Shown piece by piece: positions 8,292 to 16,353 of a stretch of DNA of 64,000 bases (positions are counted from its first letter, which is position 1; every line of letters begins with the position of its first letter). The stretch is from a bacterium HR37 (GTDB lineage Bacteria; Desulfobacterota_D; UBA1144; Nemesobacterales; CSP1-2). A program made the position numbers and the translations under genes. The notes beneath the pieces are model-generated. The model was not told where the DNA came from, did not search any database, and saw only the letters and a list, made by a program, of their open reading frames with translations. Location of the stretch: positions 186,001-250,000 of the forward strand of contig BEIN01000001.1 of NCBI GenBank assembly GCA_002898375.1. The letters are read 5' to 3'.

Positions 8292-8687
8292 CTAGCTTCC
8301 TGCGGGTTTAACTTCCGCAGGAACTATTGCATGCATACCGTTTTTATTGAAAACGATGCCCTTTACGGTAACCTTTGATTCTGCGTGATCCCAGAGGAGC
8401 TTATTGGGATCTGCACCGGGGGAACCCTCTAACACCTGGTAGAGTATACCGGCTTCCTCATCAAGGATACCAAAAGCTTGCCCAGCCTTTGCACATAAAA
8501 CGGCACACTGTTTGTGTTGCTCACCCTTTAGCCCCATTGATATATAGCAGGCAGGATCAACTACATGTCCGGTTATTGTTACCTCTTTTCCACCTGTTTT
8601 TTCCTGACCTGCAAAGCCTGTGTAAGCAACAAAGAGAAAGACCCCTGAGAGGGCAATTAAGGTTGCAAGTAACCCTTTCTTTAGCAT
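8292..8687 (-). CDS. Secreted protein with three conserved-looking cysteines
   Basis: 131-aa exported protein. Residues 1-26 are a signal peptide ending near TGFAG. The mature protein looks like a small beta-rich (OB-like) domain with TGHVVDPACYI and QCAVLCAKAG near residues 40-70, i.e. Cys residues spaced for metal, heme or disulfide use. A strong GGGAGGTG ribosome site precedes the ATG. A terminator follows, then the TlpA/CcdA redox pair on the same strand, making it a plausible substrate or partner of that pair. I do not recognise a named family; similar small Cys proteins occur in other anaerobes and thermophiles. Confidence 0.75.
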   Translation of the reverse strand: MLKKGLLATLIALSGVFLFVAYTGFAGQEKTGGKEVTITGHVVDPACYISMGLKGEQHKQCAVLCAKAGQAFGILDEEAGILYQVLEGSPGADPNKLLWDHAESKVTVKGIVFNKNGMHAIVPAEVKPAGS

Positions 8688-8831
8688 CTTCTACACCTCC
8701 CTCTTTTAGTTTATCTCCACCTCCGGCGGCCACCTGCTAATTAGATGAATACAATCTGCAAAGGTTTCAAATTCCGCTATATTGCATAAGCAAGACAAAA
8801 CAAAAAAATCGTGTAAAATAATAAGCCAGCA

Positions 8832-9518
8832 ATGTTAAAGCTGATAATATTTGATTTTGACGGCGTTATAGTAGATGCAGAACCCCTGCACCTTAGAGCG
8901 TTTCAAGAGGTACTAGCTAAAGAGGGAATTCAGCTATCAAGAGAAGAGTACTACGATAAATACCTTGCACTGGATGATACAGGCTTCTTCAGAGCAATCC
9001 TAAGGGATAGGGGAAGAGCAATAAACAATGAGACTATAGAAAAACTTAAAAGTCAAAAATCCACATACTATACCAGCATAATAAAGAAAGGACAGATAAC
9101 CCCATTTCCAGGGGTTATAGATTTTATAGAAAAAGCAAGCCAAAGCTACATACTGGCAATAGGCTCAGGAGCGCTAAGGGAAGAGATAGAGTTTATACTT
9201 GAAAAATTAGGAATAAGAAAGAGATTTAAAGAGATCGTAAGTGCAGAGGAGGTAGAGAGGTGTAAGCCTGCACCAGATACGTTTATAGAGGCACTTAACC
9301 GTGTAAACAGAGACCTGCAAAATCCAGTGTATCCAAACGAGTGTCTGGTTATAGAAGATTCCATCGCAGGAATTAAAGCTGCTCACTCTGCAGGAATGAA
9401 ATGCCTTGCTGTAGCCAACTCCTATCCTGAATCAAGGCTAAAGGAAGCCGATATAGTGGTAAGCAGCCTTAAGGGTATAACCCCCTTATATCTAGAAGAA
9501 CTCTTTAGCAGAAAATAA
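8832..9518 (+). CDS. HAD-family phosphatase, beta-phosphoglucomutase-like
   Basis: 228-aa HAD subfamily IA hydrolase. Motif I is FDFDGV near residue 8, followed by a helical cap, motif II AIGSGA, motif III lysine in RCKPAPD, and motif IV VIEDSIAGI. It probably dephosphorylates or isomerises a sugar phosphate. There is no Shine-Dalgarno sequence; a TAAAAT box at 8814-8819 lies only 12 nt before the ATG, suggesting a nearly leaderless mRNA. It converges with another HAD gene, with 7 bp between the stops. It is related to, but clearly different from, the protein at 2814-3476. Confidence 0.88.
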   Translation: MLKLIIFDFDGVIVDAEPLHLRAFQEVLAKEGIQLSREEYYDKYLALDDTGFFRAILRDRGRAINNETIEKLKSQKSTYYTSIIKKGQITPFPGVIDFIEKASQSYILAIGSGALREEIEFILEKLGIRKRFKEIVSAEEVERCKPAPDTFIEALNRVNRDLQNPVYPNECLVIEDSIAGIKAAHSAGMKCLAVANSYPESRLKEADIVVSSLKGITPLYLEELFSRK

Positions 9519-9525
9519 CCTGTAT

Positions 9526-10272
9526 CTACAAAAGTATCTCTTTAATCTCAGGAAGCCTAGATACAACATAATCAGGTGTTAAAGCCTGGGCCTTAATGAG
9601 CTCATTTCTTTTATTAACCCATATAGCACTCATGCCCACCGATTTTGCCCCAATAACGTCAGCCTCAAAACTATCACCAACAAAGATTGCCTCCTCAGCA
9701 GCTACACCAAGAGAACTTAAAACCTTATTAAAGACACAGGGCTTTGGTTTCCTCCAGCCAAACTCAACTGATATAACAATGGTGTCAAAGTAGTCTTTTA
9801 TTCCAAAAACATCAAGTATCCTATAGGCTGTTGGAGCATGATCAAAGTTAGAAAGCAGAGCAACCCTGTAGTTTTTCTTCTTAACCGCAAGCAGAGTATC
9901 CCTGTTTTCTTTGGGAAAACTAACGCTGCTAAAGATGGTTTCCATATGTGCAACGACCATATCCTCTACTAAATCCTCCAAAACCGGCTCATCTGCACTT
10001 ATATTTAGCTTCGTTAACATCAACCTGAATCTCTCTCCTGCACATAGCTCCTTATACTCTTTTTTCTTTTCCCGTTCAATTTCCTCATAACTTTCTATAA
10101 AGGCTCTTTGAAACTTATTAAAGTCCGTATAACCAAAGGCCTGACTAAGCACCCTGTAGACAGGGACACTTATGGATTTAACCTCAACTCCATTAATCTC
10201 AACCGATGGAGGGTTTGAGTGGTTAAAATCAACAAGGGTATCGAAAAGATCAAACACAATAGCCCTATACAT
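9526..10272 (-). CDS. HAD-family hydrolase (YjjG-like)
   Basis: 248-aa HAD subfamily IA hydrolase with motif I VFDLFDTLVDF, motif II LLSNFDHAP, motif III lysine in WRKPKPCVF and motif IV FVGDSFEADVIGA. The family includes nucleotide and sugar phosphatases; the substrate here is unknown. Its start overlaps the stop of the upstream CbiX-like gene by 8 bp, so the chelatase, this phosphatase and the M20 peptidase gene upstream appear to form one minus-strand operon. Confidence 0.85.
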   Translation of the reverse strand: MYRAIVFDLFDTLVDFNHSNPPSVEINGVEVKSISVPVYRVLSQAFGYTDFNKFQRAFIESYEEIEREKKKEYKELCAGERFRLMLTKLNISADEPVLEDLVEDMVVAHMETIFSSVSFPKENRDTLLAVKKKNYRVALLSNFDHAPTAYRILDVFGIKDYFDTIVISVEFGWRKPKPCVFNKVLSSLGVAAEEAIFVGDSFEADVIGAKSVGMSAIWVNKRNELIKAQALTPDYVVSRLPEIKEILL

Positions 10273-10642
10273 CTCCTATCCTCTCAAAAATCACATCAAC
10301 TATCTTTGGATGTATTCCCAGGGGAGGTGTTACCTTATAAGACACGTTAGGGTAGTTCCTTGCTATCTCACTAACCATACGGGGGATATCCTTTGTAGAG
10401 TGTCTTCCCGGGAAAAGAAAGAACGGATGAACAACTATCTCTTCTGCTCCACTGGAAACACAGAGCTCAAACACCTCAGAGATAGTTGGTCTTGCAAGCT
10501 CCATATGAGCACAGCAAACCATATCAAAGTTACACCTCCTGCTCTGCTTTATCATTTTTACTATTTCCTCAAGCATATCGTTTGCTTCCTTAATCACGCT
10601 TCCGTGATCTACAAGTATGAGCGCTCTCTTTTTTGATTGCAT
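10265..10642 (-). CDS. CbiX/SirB-like sirohydrochlorin chelatase
   Basis: 125-aa single-domain chelatase. Members insert Co or Fe into sirohydrochlorin for cobalamin or siroheme synthesis. The first metal-ligand segment is LVDHGS (about residue 12) and the second HPFFLFPGRHSTKDIP (about 73-88). The length matches the short half-size CbiX form that works as a homodimer. No other tetrapyrrole genes are in the window, so the metal and pathway cannot be decided. It lies 10 bp from the M20 peptidase gene and overlaps the HAD gene. Confidence 0.85.
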   Translation of the reverse strand: MQSKKRALILVDHGSVIKEANDMLEEIVKMIKQSRRCNFDMVCCAHMELARPTISEVFELCVSSGAEEIVVHPFFLFPGRHSTKDIPRMVSEIARNYPNVSYKVTPPLGIHPKIVDVIFERIGDV

Positions 10643-10652
10643 ATCCTCTAAC

Positions 10653-11804
10653 TTAGAGTGTATTTAGAGCATTTAGTTTAATTGTCTGTAGAATAATCTC
10701 TGCTGCACGGTAAAACTCTTCAAGAACCAGGTACTCATTTGGAGTGTGAATCTCTTTCATACCTGTTCCCAGATTAACACACTCTATCCCCTTTTTGTTA
10801 AAATAATTTGCATCACATCCGCCACCACTTGCATGCAACTCAACATTGTACCCAAGCTCCCTAGCCGCATGGGTTAGGAGTTTAACTATTTTTGCTTCAG
10901 GAGAAACATTCATCCGGTCATAGCTTTTCTCTATCAATTCTTCTACCCTGGCGCTGTAGTGTTTACCTTCCAGATTAAGTTTATACTCAGCCACTGACTC
11001 AACAAAGCACCTCTTCATATGCTCGACCTGATCCATAAGCTTTTCTTCACTGTGGCTTCGTACTTCACCAACCACACGTACGTATCCGGGAACTATATTT
11101 GTTGCAATTCCACCTTCTATAATGCCGATATTTGCAGTGGTTTCAAAATCGATCCTTCCCAACCTCATTCTGGATATAGCATCACTTGCAACCTTAATAG
11201 CATTTATCCCTCTTTCAGGACAGACCCCTGCATGGGCTTCTAGGCCATAGACTTTAAACTCCAGCCTCTTGGCTGATGGGCATTTGGTAATAAGGTGGTA
11301 AGGAGACCCACTATCGAGAACAACTCCATATTTGGAGTTAAAGATAGAACAATCCATATACCTTGCACCAAGAAGTCCAATTTCCTCACAAACGGTAAAT
11401 GCTATCTCTATATCACCGTGAGGGATGTTCCTTTCCTTAAGTGTTCTGACTACCTCCACTATTATAGCTATACCGCTTTTATCATCACTTCCAAGGATTG
11501 TAGTTCCATCACTCCTTATAACCCCGTTAACAATGTGTGGTTTAATACCCTCACCAGGGCTAACCGTATCCATATGGGCTGAGAGAAAGAACGGAGATAC
11601 CCCCTCTGTGTTGCCTTTAATTTTTACTATAAGGTTTCCAACGTTACCGCCTACTTTCTTATCCACGCTGTCAAATACACACCTACCACCAATATCCTCC
11701 ATGTCTTTTTTAAGCCTTAGTGCTACTTCCCTTTCCCTTCTTGAAGGGCTATCGATTCTGATTAAATCCATAACGTACTCAGTCATTCTATCTCTATCAA
11801 TCAT
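10653..11804 (-). CDS. M20/PepT-like zinc peptidase
   Basis: 383-aa cytoplasmic metallopeptidase of the M20 family, closest in layout to peptidase T-like proteins. Zinc ligands appear in SAHMDTV (about residue 80), LGSDDKSG and CEEIGLLG (catalytic Glu pair, about 140). A dimerisation domain follows, then a C-terminal HASGGGCDANYF and the last ligand in EIHTPNEY. It likely trims small peptides; strict tripeptidase specificity is not proven. It is first in a minus-strand run with the chelatase and HAD genes. Confidence 0.88.
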   Translation of the reverse strand: MIDRDRMTEYVMDLIRIDSPSRREREVALRLKKDMEDIGGRCVFDSVDKKVGGNVGNLIVKIKGNTEGVSPFFLSAHMDTVSPGEGIKPHIVNGVIRSDGTTILGSDDKSGIAIIVEVVRTLKERNIPHGDIEIAFTVCEEIGLLGARYMDCSIFNSKYGVVLDSGSPYHLITKCPSAKRLEFKVYGLEAHAGVCPERGINAIKVASDAISRMRLGRIDFETTANIGIIEGGIATNIVPGYVRVVGEVRSHSEEKLMDQVEHMKRCFVESVAEYKLNLEGKHYSARVEELIEKSYDRMNVSPEAKIVKLLTHAARELGYNVELHASGGGCDANYFNKKGIECVNLGTGMKEIHTPNEYLVLEEFYRAAEIILQTIKLNALNTL

Positions 11805-11837
11805 AATTAAATTCTCCGACCTGATTAACGTTTTTTT

Positions 11838-11846
11838 ATTATATCA
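11838..11846 (-). promoter_or_regulatory. Possible extended -10 for the M20 peptidase operon
   Basis: The minus strand reads TGATATAAT, an extended -10 (TGnTATAAT), about 33 nt before the peptidase start at 11804. No good -35 is seen. A short perfect palindrome GGTAATTACC (11856-11865) lies just upstream, in the divergent gap. Confidence 0.4.
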
Positions 11847-11880
11847 GATAGGCAAGGTAATTACCATTGGCCGACAAAGG

Positions 11881-11908
11881 TTGACAATAACCAATCTTTT
11901 TGTTAATA
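11881..11908 (+). promoter_or_regulatory. Possible promoter of the hydroxyacid dehydrogenase gene
   Basis: A consensus -35 TTGACA (11881-11886) is followed after 16 nt by TTAATA (11903-11908). The -10 is imperfect, but the position 31 bp before the start at 11940 is suitable. Confidence 0.4.
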
Positions 11909-11939
11909 AGGTTATAGCGATTTACGGGAAAAAGGGAGA

Positions 11940-12863
11940 ATGGCAACAGAAAACATTAATCCTCTAAACACCACAATAGGATGGATAGGCACGGGTGTAA
12001 TGGGTGCCTCAATGTGCCTTCACATAGTTAAACGGGGGTATAAGACCTTTGTCTTTAACCGCACTAGGGAAAAAGCAAGGGGGTTATTAGAGGCCGGAGC
12101 AATATGGGTTGGATCCCCAAAAGAGGTAGCAGAGAGGGCAGATATTATCTTTACAATGGTTGGGTTTCCCTCGGATGTGGAGGAGGTTTACTTTGGGGAG
12201 AAAGGGATACTAAAGGGTGTAAAACCATCTGCAATCCTTATAGACATGACAACAACAAAACCTTCTTTGGCAATTGAGATTTACAACGCTGCAAAGAGCA
12301 AGGGGGCAAGTTTTATTGATGCCCCGGTCTCCGGTGGCGATGTTGGGGCAAAAAACGCAACCCTTTCTATAATGGTAGGTGGAGACAAAGATGTTGTAGA
12401 AAGGGTTATGCCACTACTGGAGTTACTTGGCAAGAAAATCGTATATCAGGGTAGAGCTGGCTCCGGACAGCACACCAAGATGTGCAATCAGATCGTTGTT
12501 ACAGGCAACATGATTGGTATGTGTGAGTCCTTGCTTTATGCGTATAAATCCGGTCTAAATATAGAGACAGTACTTAGCTCAATAAGTGAGGGGGCAGCTT
12601 CAAGCTGGCTTCTAAATAACCTAACACCAAGGATAGTAAAGGGGGATTTTAATCCTGGATTTTTCGTTGAGCACTTCATAAAGGATATGGAAATAGCCCT
12701 TGAAGAAGCAAGCAGAATGAACCTCTGTCTTCCAGGGTTAGCACTTGTGCATCAGCTGTATCTGGCAACAAAGGCTCAGGGCTATGGTCGTTTGGGGACA
12801 CAGGCCCTTATACTTGCCCTTGATAGCATCTCAAAAGCAGGGGTATTTTCCAAAAGGGACTAA
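11940..12863 (+). CDS. 3-hydroxyisobutyrate dehydrogenase-family oxidoreductase
   Basis: 307-aa NAD(P)-dependent beta-hydroxyacid dehydrogenase. The Rossmann start is [12 protein letters not shown] (about residues 14-25). The substrate loop is [11 protein letters not shown], and the catalytic lysine lies in [10 protein letters not shown]. The family acts on 3-hydroxyisobutyrate, tartronate semialdehyde or succinic semialdehyde; the substrate is not decided by sequence. A purine-rich AAAGGGAG sits only 1-2 nt before the ATG, unusually close; no other in-frame start precedes it. It is 5 bp upstream of the metallo-beta-lactamase-fold gene, probably one operon. Confidence 0.88.
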   Translation: MATENINPLNTTIGWIGTGVMGASMCLHIVKRGYKTFVFNRTREKARGLLEAGAIWVGSPKEVAERADIIFTMVGFPSDVEEVYFGEKGILKGVKPSAILIDMTTTKPSLAIEIYNAAKSKGASFIDAPVSGGDVGAKNATLSIMVGGDKDVVERVMPLLELLGKKIVYQGRAGSGQHTKMCNQIVVTGNMIGMCESLLYAYKSGLNIETVLSSISEGAASSWLLNNLTPRIVKGDFNPGFFVEHFIKDMEIALEEASRMNLCLPGLALVHQLYLATKAQGYGRLGTQALILALDSISKAGVFSKRD

Positions 12864-12868
12864 CTACC

Positions 12869-13759
12869 ATGAGGATTAACACAATTGATCTTAACTTTTT
12901 TACACCAAAGGCTGTGGCCTGTTACCTTGTAGAAGCTGGTAGTGGTCCCATACTAATAGAGACGGGTCCGGATACGACGTTTCCTAACCTGAAGGGTGCA
13001 ATAGAGGGTTTGGGATACGATTTAAGGGATATAAGGGGTGTGTTTGTTACCCACATACACCTGGATCATGCAGGTGCAGCGTGGCACTTTGCAAGCATGG
13101 GTATAAGGATTTATGTACACCCATTTGGAGCTCCCCACATTGTTGATCCAACCAGACTCCTTGCCTCTGCTCGAAGAATCTATAAGGATCAGATGGAGTT
13201 GCTCTGGGGAAGGGTTGAAGCCATTTCAGGTGAGTACGTATATGCAATAAAAGATGGAGAGCGTGTCAGGGTAGGTGGTATAGAGGTTGAAGCGGTTGAG
13301 ACACTTGGACATGCCTCCCATCACCATGCTTATCTTATAGAAAACTCCATGTTTGTAGGGGACATAGGGGGGATTCGTATAGAGGGAGGACCTGTATTAC
13401 CACCAACCCCTCCTCCAGATGTTCATATAGAGAGGTGGCTGGAGTCTTTAAGAAAGATCCGTAAGAGGAGGCCAGAGGTTATTTTTCTCAGCCACTTTGG
13501 CAGGTATGAAGACGTTTTTAAACACCTGGATGAGCTTGAAAGAAGGCTAGTGGAGTACAGTGAATGGGTAGGCAAGAAGGTAGAGGAAGGAAAGGAAGAC
13601 GAAGAGATTATCCCGGAATTTGTTGGTATGTGCCATAGGGTTTTAGAAGAAGCTGGAGTGGACCCAAGCACTGTAAAGGCCTATGAGTATGCTGATCCTT
13701 TCTGGATGAATGTACTTGGGCTTACACGTTACTGGAAGAAGTTTAGATTGCAGCTCTAG
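12869..13759 (+). CDS. Metallo-beta-lactamase-fold hydrolase
   Basis: 296-aa MBL-fold protein. The metal motif THIHLDHAG (HxHxDH, about residues 58-66) is intact, with later ligands in GHASHHH (about 149) and FVGDIGG (Asp) and the final His in LSHFGRY. It resembles glyoxalase-II or lactonase-like hydrolases; the C-terminal helical extension (about 215-296) is family-typical. Substrate unknown. It follows the hydroxyacid dehydrogenase gene, so both may handle one small-molecule pathway. Confidence 0.88.
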   Translation: MRINTIDLNFFTPKAVACYLVEAGSGPILIETGPDTTFPNLKGAIEGLGYDLRDIRGVFVTHIHLDHAGAAWHFASMGIRIYVHPFGAPHIVDPTRLLASARRIYKDQMELLWGRVEAISGEYVYAIKDGERVRVGGIEVEAVETLGHASHHHAYLIENSMFVGDIGGIRIEGGPVLPPTPPPDVHIERWLESLRKIRKRRPEVIFLSHFGRYEDVFKHLDELERRLVEYSEWVGKKVEEGKEDEEIIPEFVGMCHRVLEEAGVDPSTVKAYEYADPFWMNVLGLTRYWKKFRLQL

Positions 13760-13763
13760 AGTG

Positions 13764-14048
13764 TTAGTCCCTATGTTCTTTTAGAATGTTTTCAAGGGAG
13801 TTTATAACCTTTCTCAGTCTGCTTCTATTTAGGTAGTATATTCTGTTTTGTGCAACCTTGCGCTCTCTTATTAAGCCAGCCTCTTTTAGGATCCTTAGGT
13901 GATTTGACACAGTGGGTTGGGAAATCTTAAATCTACGTGCTATCTCTCCTGCGGTTGCACTTTTCTTTGCAAGAATGGAGAGTATCTTTCTTCTCTTCTC
14001 ATCTCCAATAGCTTTAAAACAGCACCCCATAGTGCTTTTCTCCTTCAA
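13764..14048 (-). CDS. ArsR-family transcriptional regulator
   Basis: 94-aa winged-helix repressor. The helix-turn-helix reads ATAGEIARRFKISQPTVSNH and the wing RERKVAQNRIYYL. A CC pair near the N-terminus (after an internal Met, MGCC) could bind a thiophilic metal, though the classic alpha-3 ELCVCD motif is absent. It is last in a minus-strand cluster behind FetA/FetB-like exporter genes and a BtuF-like gene, so it probably controls them in response to a metal or metabolite. A start at the internal Met (residue 7) is possible. Confidence 0.88.
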   Translation of the reverse strand: MKEKSTMGCCFKAIGDEKRRKILSILAKKSATAGEIARRFKISQPTVSNHLRILKEAGLIRERKVAQNRIYYLNRSRLRKVINSLENILKEHRD

Positions 14049-14065
14049 TTAGGGTTTTTACACGC

Positions 14066-14863
14066 TCAGGAAAAAGCTTCCTCTCTTAGCTGATGCTCAG
14101 CAGTAAAATACCTTCTGAATCTAAGGTGGGTCAAGAGGAATGAGGAGATGGCAACGGAAAAAGCTATCATATACATTATGATAATCTGGTACTTAACAGC
14201 AAGAAAAGGAGAGGTTCCAGAGAGAATCTGACCCGTCATCATTCCGGGAAGGGAAACTATGCCTACAACCATCATTGAGTTAATTGTGGGGATCATAGCT
14301 GCCTTCATGGCGGACCTTATACACGAAAGGGCTGCCTGTCTGGCAGTTGCTCCAAGGGCCAGGTAGGCTTCAATCTCCATTCTTCTTGATGCTATCTCTG
14401 AATCGAGCCTCTCTACGGCCAGGGTTGAACCGTTTAGGCTGTTTCCTATAATCATCCCTGCAAGGGGGATAAGGTAGTGGGGTTCATACCACGGCTCTAT
14501 CTGAATTATAACCTGTGTGATTACAAAGAGGGTGATTCCAGAGCCTACAGTTATTGCAAACCCAACTATATAGGGAAGCTCTTTTGTTTTCCTTTGCTGC
14601 CTCTGAACAACGGTTCTTGTAGCAACGGCTATCATAACAAGAAGTGTAAGAACTATCAGGTACCATCTGTTAAAATCAAATATAAACTTAAGGACGTATC
14701 CTACAGCAAGAAGCTGGATAAAGGTTCTTACTGTGCCTATAATCAGGGCAACCTCTAGACCTATTCTGTACCAGCGGTAAAGTCCAGCTGCAATGAGCAT
14801 CAGGGAAAGGGCTATAATGAGGTCAAGGTAGTTTAGATCAACGAGGGTGTGAGTGTATTCCAT
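14066..14863 (-). CDS. fetB: FetB/UPF0014-family ABC transporter permease
   Basis: 265-aa inner-membrane permease with about seven helices. The conserved GMIIGNSLNGSTLAVERLDSE segment (about 145-165) and the ALGATARQAA and SLPGMMTGQIL motifs mark the FetB (YbbM) family, whose E. coli member exports iron and protects against oxidative stress. It lies 2 bp after the ATPase gene. The long C-terminal segment matches the family size. Iron as substrate is by homology only. Confidence 0.88.
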   Translation of the reverse strand: MEYTHTLVDLNYLDLIIALSLMLIAAGLYRWYRIGLEVALIIGTVRTFIQLLAVGYVLKFIFDFNRWYLIVLTLLVMIAVATRTVVQRQQRKTKELPYIVGFAITVGSGITLFVITQVIIQIEPWYEPHYLIPLAGMIIGNSLNGSTLAVERLDSEIASRRMEIEAYLALGATARQAALSCIRSAMKAAMIPTINSMMVVGIVSLPGMMTGQILSGTSPFLAVKYQIIIMYMIAFSVAISSFLLTHLRFRRYFTAEHQLREEAFS

Positions 14864-14865
14864 GG

Positions 14866-15549
14866 CTATATAAGTGCTCTGCTCTGTGTTGTTTTTTTAT
14901 CTAAGACAGTTCCATTTTCAATGTATATAGCTGATCCATTAAGTATGCGCATGTGCTCAACCTGGTGGGTTACCATAATTATTGTAAGTCCCAATACCCT
15001 GTTTAGCTCGTTAACTGAGTCAAGAAGGGTTAGGGCTGTTTCGTAATCGAGGGCAGAGGTTGGCTCGTCCAGAAGCAGAACCTCCGGGTTATTTAGAAGG
15101 GCACGTGCCAGGTTAAGACGCTGTTTCTCCCCCACGGAAAGGTCCATAGCCCTTTGGGAAAGGAAGCTCTCCTTAAGCCCTGATAGGGTAAGTGCCTTTT
15201 TAATTTCCTCCTTATCCGGAGGTATACCTTTAATGCTGTAGGGAACAAGCAGGTTGTCTTCTACGGTTCCTTCAAACACAACGGGAATTTGAAAAACCAT
15301 ACCGACTTTTTTTCTTAGTTTTGTGACAGGTATATTCTTTATGTTCTCACCATCAAATAGAATCTCTCCAGAGGATGGCTCTTCCATGCGGTTAAGAAGT
15401 CGAAGCAGGGTGGTTTTTCCACTACCGGAGGGACCAAGGATAGTATACTTACTTCCAGAGAGAAACTGGAGGTTTATGTTTCGCAATATGGGCTTGCCGT
15501 TTTTAATCTTTGAGACGTTTATAAGCTCAAACTTTACCCTGCATACCAT
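14866..15549 (-). CDS. fetA: FetA-like ABC transporter ATPase
   Basis: 227-aa ATP-binding subunit. Walker A is GPSGSGKTT (about residues 37-45). The signature is LSVGEKQR, with Val in place of the first Gly of LSGGE. Walker B is LLLDEPTSALD, and the switch His is in VTHQVEHM. It pairs with the FetB-like permease. Its start lies inside the end of the BtuF-like gene (23-bp overlap), so the two are translationally coupled. Confidence 0.9.
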   Translation of the reverse strand: MVCRVKFELINVSKIKNGKPILRNINLQFLSGSKYTILGPSGSGKTTLLRLLNRMEEPSSGEILFDGENIKNIPVTKLRKKVGMVFQIPVVFEGTVEDNLLVPYSIKGIPPDKEEIKKALTLSGLKESFLSQRAMDLSVGEKQRLNLARALLNNPEVLLLDEPTSALDYETALTLLDSVNELNRVLGLTIIMVTHQVEHMRILNGSAIYIENGTVLDKKTTQSRALI

Positions 15550-16330
15550 CTCTACATACCTCTGGATGGATAAGCTCTAAGAGCAAATTAAGCCCATCGG
15601 TTATCCTTGGTCCCGGGCGGCCGAAAAGGGCCTCGGAAACGCAATAAACCCTCTTACTCCTTATACCGCTTATGGCTTCCCATCCTGACCTCGTAAGGAT
15701 AACTTCCCTTCGCATCTTTCTCTGCCATCTCGGTCCACACCAGCATACAACCACCACTTCAGGGTCAAGGGTTAGGATATCCGTATCGGAAACCACAGCG
15801 CTTGTTTTTTTTACACCCGAAAATACGTTTACCCCCCTGACCGTTTCAATCATCTCGTTTATCCAGCCAAGACCGCATGCTGCAATTAATGGTTTTGGCC
15901 ACCACTCCCAGTAAACCCGGGGTTTGTAATCCACCCACTTTACCTTTTCCATTACGGATTCGATCTCCAGCCTCATCTTATCCACAACGCTCTTGGCTCT
16001 CTCCAGTGTTTTTGTAATGCTTCCAAGAAACACTATGTCATTTAGTATCTCTTCGATGCTCTGTGGGTTTAGAACCACAAAGGGAATATTATGGTTGCTT
16101 AGTTTCTCAATGTTTCTTTCCATACCGGGTACGGAGAGGGAAGCTACAACCAGGTCAGGGGAGAGGGCTTTAATCTTATCTACGTTTACCTTTAAATCCG
16201 GGCCAACCTTTGGAAGCTCTCTTACCTGGGGAGGGTAGTCAGAGTAGCTATCAACTCCAACCACGTACTTTCCTGCACCTATGGCAAATAGTATCTCAGT
16301 GTTGCTTGGGCAGAGGGAGACAATTCGCAT
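15527..16330 (-). CDS. BtuF-like helical-backbone binding protein, no signal peptide
   Basis: 267-aa protein with the fold of cobalamin/iron-siderophore binding proteins (Peripla_BP_2). It begins MRIVSLCPSNTEILFAIGAG, exactly where mature BtuF-type proteins begin, with no signal peptide, so it is probably cytoplasmic. Other conserved segments are VDSYSDYPP and SPDLVVAS. A TATAAT box lies about 11 nt before its ATG with no Shine-Dalgarno sequence. It overlaps the FetA-like ATPase gene. In this family some cytoplasmic members bind corrinoids; its role beside an exporter is unclear. Confidence 0.85.
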   Translation of the reverse strand: MRIVSLCPSNTEILFAIGAGKYVVGVDSYSDYPPQVRELPKVGPDLKVNVDKIKALSPDLVVASLSVPGMERNIEKLSNHNIPFVVLNPQSIEEILNDIVFLGSITKTLERAKSVVDKMRLEIESVMEKVKWVDYKPRVYWEWWPKPLIAACGLGWINEMIETVRGVNVFSGVKKTSAVVSDTDILTLDPEVVVVCWCGPRWQRKMRREVILTRSGWEAISGIRSKRVYCVSEALFGRPGPRITDGLNLLLELIHPEVCRDGMQGKV

Positions 16331-16353
16331 TGTTTGGGTTAATTATAAAGAAG

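Noticed and set aside
8690-8810. T-loop-like GGTTTCAAATTCCG in the gap, possible tRNA
   Set aside because: No acceptor stem or anticodon arm can be paired around it; no tRNA fits the gap.
10172-10636. 154-codon plus-strand frame over the CbiX-like gene
   Set aside because: Shadow of two recognised minus-strand genes.
11425-11967. 180-codon open frame on the plus strand over the M20 peptidase start
   Set aside because: Shadow of a clear gene; Ser/Leu-rich frame reading without motifs.
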